Assembly (NCBI RefSeq): GCF_023715325.1
Contig: NZ_JAMBNX010000001.1
Coordinates: forward strand, 620,001-684,000
DNA: 64,000 bases
Source: Agromyces mediolanus
GTDB lineage: Bacteria; Actinomycetota; Actinomycetes; Actinomycetales; Microbacteriaceae
Reading direction: 5' to 3'
Part shown: positions 59,642 through 64,000 of the stretch, piece by piece
How positions within the stretch are numbered: position 1 is the first letter of the stretch
Layout: the number at the start of each line of letters is the position of its first letter
Program-made: the position numbers and the translations under genes
The notes under the pieces: generated by a model
The model's database searches: none
What the model was told of the DNA's origin: nothing
The model's input: only the letters and a program-made list of their open reading frames with translations

Positions 59642-60583
59642 CTACTCGGTCGCCGAATCCGGCCGTTCGACCGAGTCGTCCACCGGCGGGGTCTCGCGCC
59701 GCGAACGCCCGCCGACGATCCGGCCGATCGGACGTCCCGCGGCGCGGCCGACCGCGCCGACCGCGCCGACGACGCGGCGGCCCGCACTCGAGAGCACCGT
59801 CTCGTCGCCGCGCGGCTCGAGCTCGGACGGCACGATCGTCGGGGCCGCTCCGAAAGCGAGCCGCGACTGGGCGAGCACCCGTCTGCCGAGCACATGGTTG
59901 CCGACGCCGCCGACGGCCGCGCCGATGCCGAAGGGCAGCGCCTTGCCGAGGAAACCGGCGCCCCCGCGCACCGCGAACTGCTTCACGAAGGTCGCCCGCA
60001 GCCGGTCGACGACGGTGCCCATCACGGCCTTCGGGAGGGTGTTCGTGATGAGCTCGCCCCAGTAGGCGCTGCGGGCGACACCGGTGCCGCTCGCCTGCGC
60101 GGCGAACTGGCGGACGAGGTCGCTGCCCTCGCTGCCGAGCATCAGCGTCATCACGAGCGCCCGCGCCCGCTCCGGGTTCTCCACCGGGATGCCGTGCACC
60201 TCCGCCACCGACTGGGCGAACAGCGCGGTCGCCTCGAGGAAGCCGGCGGTCTCGACGCCGGAGAGGGCGAGCGTGATGCCGGTCGAGATCCCAGGGATGA
60301 CGGCGGTCGCGCCGACCGCGGCCCCGCCGGTCGTGACGGCGGCGAGGTAGCGCCGCTCGAGGATGCGGACGAGCTGGTCCGGCGTCGCCTGCGGGGCGCG
60401 CCGACGGATGCCTCGGAGATGCGCCAGCACGACGGGGCGATGGATCGCGAGGACGCGGTCGATCGTGCGCTCGACGCCGTGGGCGCGGCCCTCGTCGACG
60501 GGCGGTGCCGAGTCGTCGCCCGGGGCGCCCTCGCTCGGGGCGTCCCGTCCCAGGGAGGTGATCCGGTGCACGCGCTCGGGCAT
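59642..60583 (-). CDS. Uncharacterised protein with Gly/Ala-rich membrane segments (EcsC-like pattern)
   Basis: A 313-residue protein. ILERRYLAAVTTGGAAVGATAVIPGISTGITLALSGVETAGFLEATALFAQSVAEVHG and GGAGFLGKALPFGIGAAVGGVGNHVLG are amphipathic Gly/Ala-rich segments reminiscent of EcsC-type proteins; the last ~50 residues are basic and Gly-rich. Function unknown. The reverse strand has TACAAT six bases before ATG 60583 (60590-60595), so the mRNA is probably leaderless. Confidence 0.7.
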   Translation of the reverse strand: MPERVHRITSLGRDAPSEGAPGDDSAPPVDEGRAHGVERTIDRVLAIHRPVVLAHLRGIRRRAPQATPDQLVRILERRYLAAVTTGGAAVGATAVIPGISTGITLALSGVETAGFLEATALFAQSVAEVHGIPVENPERARALVMTLMLGSEGSDLVRQFAAQASGTGVARSAYWGELITNTLPKAVMGTVVDRLRATFVKQFAVRGGAGFLGKALPFGIGAAVGGVGNHVLGRRVLAQSRLAFGAAPTIVPSELEPRGDETVLSSAGRRVVGAVGAVGRAAGRPIGRIVGGRSRRETPPVDDSVERPDSATE

Positions 60584-60589
60584 GCAGCG

Positions 60590-60595
60590 ATTGTA
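60590..60595 (-). promoter_or_regulatory. -10 box of a leaderless transcript
   Basis: TACAAT on the reverse strand ends six bases before the ATG at 60583, placing the expected transcription start at or next to the start codon. No ribosome-binding site is visible, consistent with leaderless translation, which is common in actinobacteria. Confidence 0.55.
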
Positions 60596-60711
60596 CGCAC
60601 ACGTCCATGCGCGGTCGCTGAGTCGCGCGTTGCGCGTCGTCATGCGTTCGTCGCTCCGCCGGGCGCCCGATACGATCGAAGCTCAGCCTCTCGTCGACCC
60701 GCAGGAGTCTC

Positions 60712-62136
60712 GTGAAGTACCGCTCGACCCGCGGCGGTCTGTCGCCCGCCCAGTTCACCGAGATCCTCATCGAGGGGCTCGCGCCGGACGGCGGCCTCGT
60801 GGTCCCCGAGGTCGTGCCGGCCGTCACCGCCGAGGTGCTCGAGGCCTGGCGCGGGCTGGACTACGCCGGTCTCGCGGCCGAGGTGATCGGCCGCTATGCG
60901 AGCGGGGTGCCGGCCGACGCGCTCGAGCGGATCTGCCGGGCGGCCTACGACCCCGCGGTCTTCGGCGGCGACCCCGTCGTGCCGCTCACTCCACTCGGCG
61001 AGGTGACGCTCGTCGGACTCTCGGAGGGCCCCACGCTCGCGTTCAAGGACATGGCCATGCAGTTCCTCGGCCAGCTCCTCGAGCACGAGCTCGCGAAGCG
61101 CGGGACGACGCTCAACATCCTCGGCGCGACCTCCGGCGACACCGGCTCGGCCGCGGAGTACGCGCTGCGCGGCAAGCACGGCGTCTCGGTGTTCATGCTG
61201 TCGCCGCAGGGCAGGATGAGCGCCTTCCAGCGCGCCCAGATGTACTCGCTCACCGACGAGAACATCCACAACATCGCCGTCGAGGGGGACTTCGACGACT
61301 GCCAGCACCTCGTCAAGGTGATCGCCGGCGACACGGCGTTCAAGCGCGAGCACCGGCTCGGCGCCGTCAACTCCATCAACTTCGCACGCATCGCGGCGCA
61401 GCTCGTCTACTACTTCTGGGCGTGGCTGCGGCACAGCGACGGCGTCGACCCCGAACGCCGTGCCGAGCACCGCGTGTCGATCACCGTGCCGTCGGGCAAC
61501 TTCGGCAACATCTTCTCGGGCTGGCTCGCCCGCCGGATGGGGCTGCCGATCCACCGGCTCGTGCTCGCGACCAACGAGAACAACGTGCTCGACGAGTTCT
61601 TCCGCACCGGCGTCTACCGCCCGCGCACCGGGGAGTCCACCTTCGCCACCTCCAGCCCGTCGATGGACATCTCCCGGGCCTCGAACCTCGAGCGCTTCGT
61701 CTTCGAGGTCGTCGGCCGCGATCCGGAGGCCCTGCTCGAGCGCTGGGGCGGTCTCGAGCAGGGCGGTGTGCTCGACCTCGCGTCCGAACAGCCGCGCTTC
61801 GCCGAGGAGTTCGGGATCGTGAGCGGCTCCAGCACGCATGCCGATCGGGTGGCGACCATCCGCGAGACGTATCGCGAGACGGGGGTGGTGGTCGACCCGC
61901 ACACCGCCGACGGTCTCGCCGTCGCCGCACGCCACCTCGAGCCCGGCATCCCGATGCTCGTGCTCGAGACCGCGAAGCCGCAGAAGTTCCCCGAGATCGT
62001 CGCCGAAGCGATCGGCACGCCGGCGGAGCTCCCCGAAGAGCTCCAGGCGCTCCTCGAGGCGCCGCAGCACGTCGTCGAGGTGGCCAACGACGCGGTCGCC
62101 ATCCGGAACCTGATCGCGCGCGACGCCGCACGCTGA
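60712..62136 (+). CDS. thrC: Threonine synthase
   Basis: A 474-residue PLP enzyme that converts O-phosphohomoserine to threonine. It is the longer, fold-type II class found in E. coli and corynebacteria: MKYRSTRGGLSPAQFTEILIEGLAPDGGL at the N-terminus, the PLP-lysine motif TLAFKDMAMQFLGQLL, LGATSGDTGSAAEYAL (phosphate loop) and VPSGNFGNIFSGW. GTG at 60712 follows CAGGAGTCTC. Apparently monocistronic; a TACGAT box near 60671 may be its -10. Threonine genes are not adjacent. Confidence 0.95.
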   Translation: MKYRSTRGGLSPAQFTEILIEGLAPDGGLVVPEVVPAVTAEVLEAWRGLDYAGLAAEVIGRYASGVPADALERICRAAYDPAVFGGDPVVPLTPLGEVTLVGLSEGPTLAFKDMAMQFLGQLLEHELAKRGTTLNILGATSGDTGSAAEYALRGKHGVSVFMLSPQGRMSAFQRAQMYSLTDENIHNIAVEGDFDDCQHLVKVIAGDTAFKREHRLGAVNSINFARIAAQLVYYFWAWLRHSDGVDPERRAEHRVSITVPSGNFGNIFSGWLARRMGLPIHRLVLATNENNVLDEFFRTGVYRPRTGESTFATSSPSMDISRASNLERFVFEVVGRDPEALLERWGGLEQGGVLDLASEQPRFAEEFGIVSGSSTHADRVATIRETYRETGVVVDPHTADGLAVAARHLEPGIPMLVLETAKPQKFPEIVAEAIGTPAELPEELQALLEAPQHVVEVANDAVAIRNLIARDAAR

Positions 62137-62155
62137 GCGGCCGCGCGGCTCAGCG

Positions 62156-62944
62156 TCAGCGGCTCGCGTGCTCCGCGTTGTAGCGGTCGAGCACGGCGTC
62201 GATCGAGGAGTCCAGTGCGAGCCGGCCGCGGTCGAGATAGAGGCCGCGCGTGCAGAACCGGCGCAGGTCGCGCTCGTTGTGCGACACGAAGAACAGGGTG
62301 CGCCCGCCCGCGAGGAGCTCGTCGATGCGTCGGTAGCACTTCTCGCGGAACGCCTTGTCGCCGACCGCGAGCACCTCGTCCACCAGCATGATCGGCTCCT
62401 CCAACTGGGAGATCACCGCGAAGGCGATGCGCACCTTCATCCCGCTGGAGAGGTGCTTGTACGGCGTATCGAGGAAGTCACCGATCTCCGCGAAGTCGAT
62501 GACCTCGTCGAACTTGCCGTCGATCTGCGCCTTCGACATGCCGTGCAGGCCGGCCGTGAGGTAGACGTTGTCGCGCACCGTGAGGTCGTCGACGAACCCG
62601 CCGGTGATCTCGATCAGCGGCGCCACCCCGCCCGCGACGGTGACGGAACCCTCGTCGGGCAGCAGCACACCGGCGACGAGCTTCAGCAGCGTCGACTTGC
62701 CCTGTCCGTTCCGGCCGACCACGCCGATCGCCTCACCCGGTCGCACGTCGAAGGAGACGTCCCGCAGCGCCCAGAACTCGTCGGGTCTGCTGCGGCGCCG
62801 CCGGCCTGCGAGCAGGTCCTTGAACGAACGGCGCCCGCGACGGTTGCGGCGGAACCGCACGCCGAGATCGGCGACCCGGATGGCATAGCCGTCGGCACCC
62901 GGGACGTCGCTCGTCTGGCGGCCGGCCGTGACGGAGTGCGTCAT
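62156..62944 (-). CDS. Polysaccharide/teichoic acid export ABC ATPase (TagH/Wzt-like)
   Basis: A 262-residue ABC ATPase of the ABCG-like glycopolymer exporters. Walker A is VVGRNGQGKSTLLKLVAG, Q-loop region GVAPLIEITGGFVDDLTVRDNVYL, signature YKHLSSGMKVRIAFAVISQ and Walker B IMLVDEVLAVGD. The N-terminus RRSRPDEFWALRDVSFDVRPGEAIGV is typical of TagH/RfbB. No C-terminal carbohydrate-binding domain. ATG 62944 overlaps the permease stop by one base (TGATG). Confidence 0.93.
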   Translation of the reverse strand: MTHSVTAGRQTSDVPGADGYAIRVADLGVRFRRNRRGRRSFKDLLAGRRRRSRPDEFWALRDVSFDVRPGEAIGVVGRNGQGKSTLLKLVAGVLLPDEGSVTVAGGVAPLIEITGGFVDDLTVRDNVYLTAGLHGMSKAQIDGKFDEVIDFAEIGDFLDTPYKHLSSGMKVRIAFAVISQLEEPIMLVDEVLAVGDKAFREKCYRRIDELLAGGRTLFFVSHNERDLRRFCTRGLYLDRGRLALDSSIDAVLDRYNAEHASR

Positions 62945-63768
62945 CAGATCTCCTTCAGCACCTGGCGCTCGGAGGCGCGGAACACGAGCAGGCCGGCGAT
63001 GAGGAACGCGATCGACATCAGCGCGGAGATCAGCACCTCGAACCAGATCAGCTGCTGCGGGAAGAACGCCGCGCGGTAGAGCGAGAAGATCCCCGAGAGC
63101 GGGTTGAACGCGGCCCAGAACTGCACGCCGCCCGGCAGATCCGTCGTCGCGTAGATGATCGGCGTCGCGTAGAAGAGGAACCGCAGGATGAGCTTCACCG
63201 CGCGCTCGAGATCGCGGAAGAACACGACGAGGGGGGCCACCATGAGGCAGATCCCGGCGGTGAGGATCGCCTGCAGCACGATCGCGAGGGGGAAGAACAC
63301 GATCTCCCAGCTCGGCGGGGTGCCGAAGATCACGGCGAACAGCGCGAGCACCGGCAGCGCGAAGATGAACTCGATGCCCTTCGAGAGCACGATGCGGTTC
63401 ACCCAGATCGTCCGGGGGATCATCGTGGACCGCACGAGCTTCGCGTCCTTCAGGAAGGCGCGGGTCGAATCGGAGACGGAGCCGTTGAACCACATCCACG
63501 GCAGCAGGGCCGTCAGCAGGAAGACGATGTAGGGCTGGAAGCCGGCCGACCGCTCGAAGACCTCGGTGAACACGAACCAGTAGATGCCGGCCATCACCAG
63601 CGGGTCGAGCACCGACCAGACGTACCCGAGCACCGAGGTCGAGTACCGCACCTTGAGATCGCGCGTCGTCAGCAGCCACAGCGAATGCCGGTAGCTGGCG
63701 AACGGCTTCCGCCGCAGCGGATGCACGTCGCCTCCGACGCGAGTGGTGGCAGCAGTCACGTCTCCCAT
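62944..63768 (-). CDS. Polysaccharide/teichoic acid export ABC permease (TagG/Wzm-like)
   Basis: A 274-residue ABC-2 permease with six hydrophobic segments. RHSLWLLTTRDLKVRYSTSVLGYVWSVLDPLVMAGIYWFVFTEVF is a standard TagG/Wzm opening; RDLERAVKLILRFLFYATPIIYA and FNPLSGIFSLYRAAFF are further signatures. With the ATPase it should export an undecaprenyl-linked polymer made by the 49735-53939 gene cluster or elsewhere. ATG 63768 lacks a ribosome-binding site; TACGAT followed seven bases later by GTG 63759 suggests an alternative leaderless start. Confidence 0.92.
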   Translation of the reverse strand: MGDVTAATTRVGGDVHPLRRKPFASYRHSLWLLTTRDLKVRYSTSVLGYVWSVLDPLVMAGIYWFVFTEVFERSAGFQPYIVFLLTALLPWMWFNGSVSDSTRAFLKDAKLVRSTMIPRTIWVNRIVLSKGIEFIFALPVLALFAVIFGTPPSWEIVFFPLAIVLQAILTAGICLMVAPLVVFFRDLERAVKLILRFLFYATPIIYATTDLPGGVQFWAAFNPLSGIFSLYRAAFFPQQLIWFEVLISALMSIAFLIAGLLVFRASERQVLKEI

Positions 63769-63824
63769 CGTAGAGGCGTTCGCCCCGAGAACCGTCCGTG
63801 GCCGCGCGACGGTAGATTTGGATG

Positions 63825-64000
63825 GTGGCCCCTCGCACCAGCACCAGTACCCGAATCCTCCTGAGCTGCGCCGCGATCGGCGTCGCCGGCGGAGTCGTCG
63901 CCGGCGGGTCCGGGTACCTCGCGCTCGTGCTCGCCGCGATCGGGCCGATGTTCTACGGCGTGACCATCGGCGTGCACTTCCTGCCCAGCGTCGTCGCCTT
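63825..64000 (+). CDS. ECF transporter S component-like membrane protein (cut by window edge)
   Basis: The first 58 codons of a hydrophobic protein: MAPRTSTSTRILLSCAAIGVAGGVVAGG and GYLALVLAAIGPMFYGVTIGVHFLPSVVA. The pattern resembles YkoE-type S components for thiamine precursors in actinobacteria. TAGATT at 63813-63818 lies six bases before GTG 63825, suggesting a leaderless start; the ATG at 63822 is in frame. Assignment is tentative because most of the gene lies outside the window. Confidence 0.55.
   Translation, partial: MAPRTSTSTRILLSCAAIGVAGGVVAGGSGYLALVLAAIGPMFYGVTIGVHFLPSVVA

Overview
The window is about 64 kb of uniformly GC-rich, densely coding chromosomal DNA from an actinobacterium, most likely a member of the Microbacteriaceae. 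That placement is an inference from gene content: AdnA/AdnB helicase-nucleases, a UvrD2-type helicase, DUF2342, UPF0182, a YlbL/Lon-like PDZ protease, ClgR beside clpP genes, HelR, CCA-less tRNA genes, and GTG/TTG starts with 1-14 bp gene overlaps. I see no insertion sequence, prophage or CRISPR array.

Layout. 1-13051: DNA-end processing and surveillance (DUF3107 fragment, adnA-adnB, a phosphotransferase-fold protein lacking its catalytic residues, nudC, a short uvrD2, a cyclodehydratase-like protein, DUF2342). 13202-18252: YlbL-like protease, UPF0182 membrane protein, methyltransferase. 18314-20143: secreted GH18 chitinase, then an initiator tRNA-fMet with a clear promoter and a strong terminator. 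20450-29186: a catabolic island with a five-gene operon (oligopeptide-type ABC transporter plus a cytoplasmic C39-like cysteine peptidase), a convergent M20 hydrolase and a divergent two-unit Lrp/AsnC regulator. 29278-31452: flavin-binding protein, clgR and a two-gene clpP operon in which one subunit has lost its catalytic serine.

31550-38729: secreted I36-like protein, ECF sigma factor with its membrane partner, a lone fumarate-reductase-like flavoprotein with a divergent LysR regulator, a coiled-coil membrane protein and an APC permease. 38799-42010: small membrane protein and TetR regulator sharing an intergenic region with three identical-geometry palindromes, then helR preceded by a rifamycin-associated-element-like palindrome. 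42067-45070: a cluster of GntR/FCD regulators and a winged-helix protein set in unusually structured non-coding DNA. 45156-47733: DfsB-like protein, Nit2-like amidase and a convergent aminotransferase, a pairing that fits glutamine transaminase/omega-amidase metabolism. 47894-49630: HtrA protease.

49735-53939 and 62156-63768 look like parts of a cell-wall glycopolymer locus (two glycosyltransferases, a CDP-alcohol phosphotransferase, a CDP-glycerol-type polymerase, and a TagGH-like exporter). Between them lie a complete type III restriction-modification system with a divergent XRE regulator, two uncharacterised genes and thrC. The window ends in the start of an ECF-transporter S-component-like gene.

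The observations I would check first are the helR gene with its RAE palindrome, the mixed active/inactive ClpP pair under probable ClgR control, the predicted pseudokinase next to the DNA-repair genes, the peptide-scavenging island, and the repeated operators in the TetR and GntR/FCD regions.
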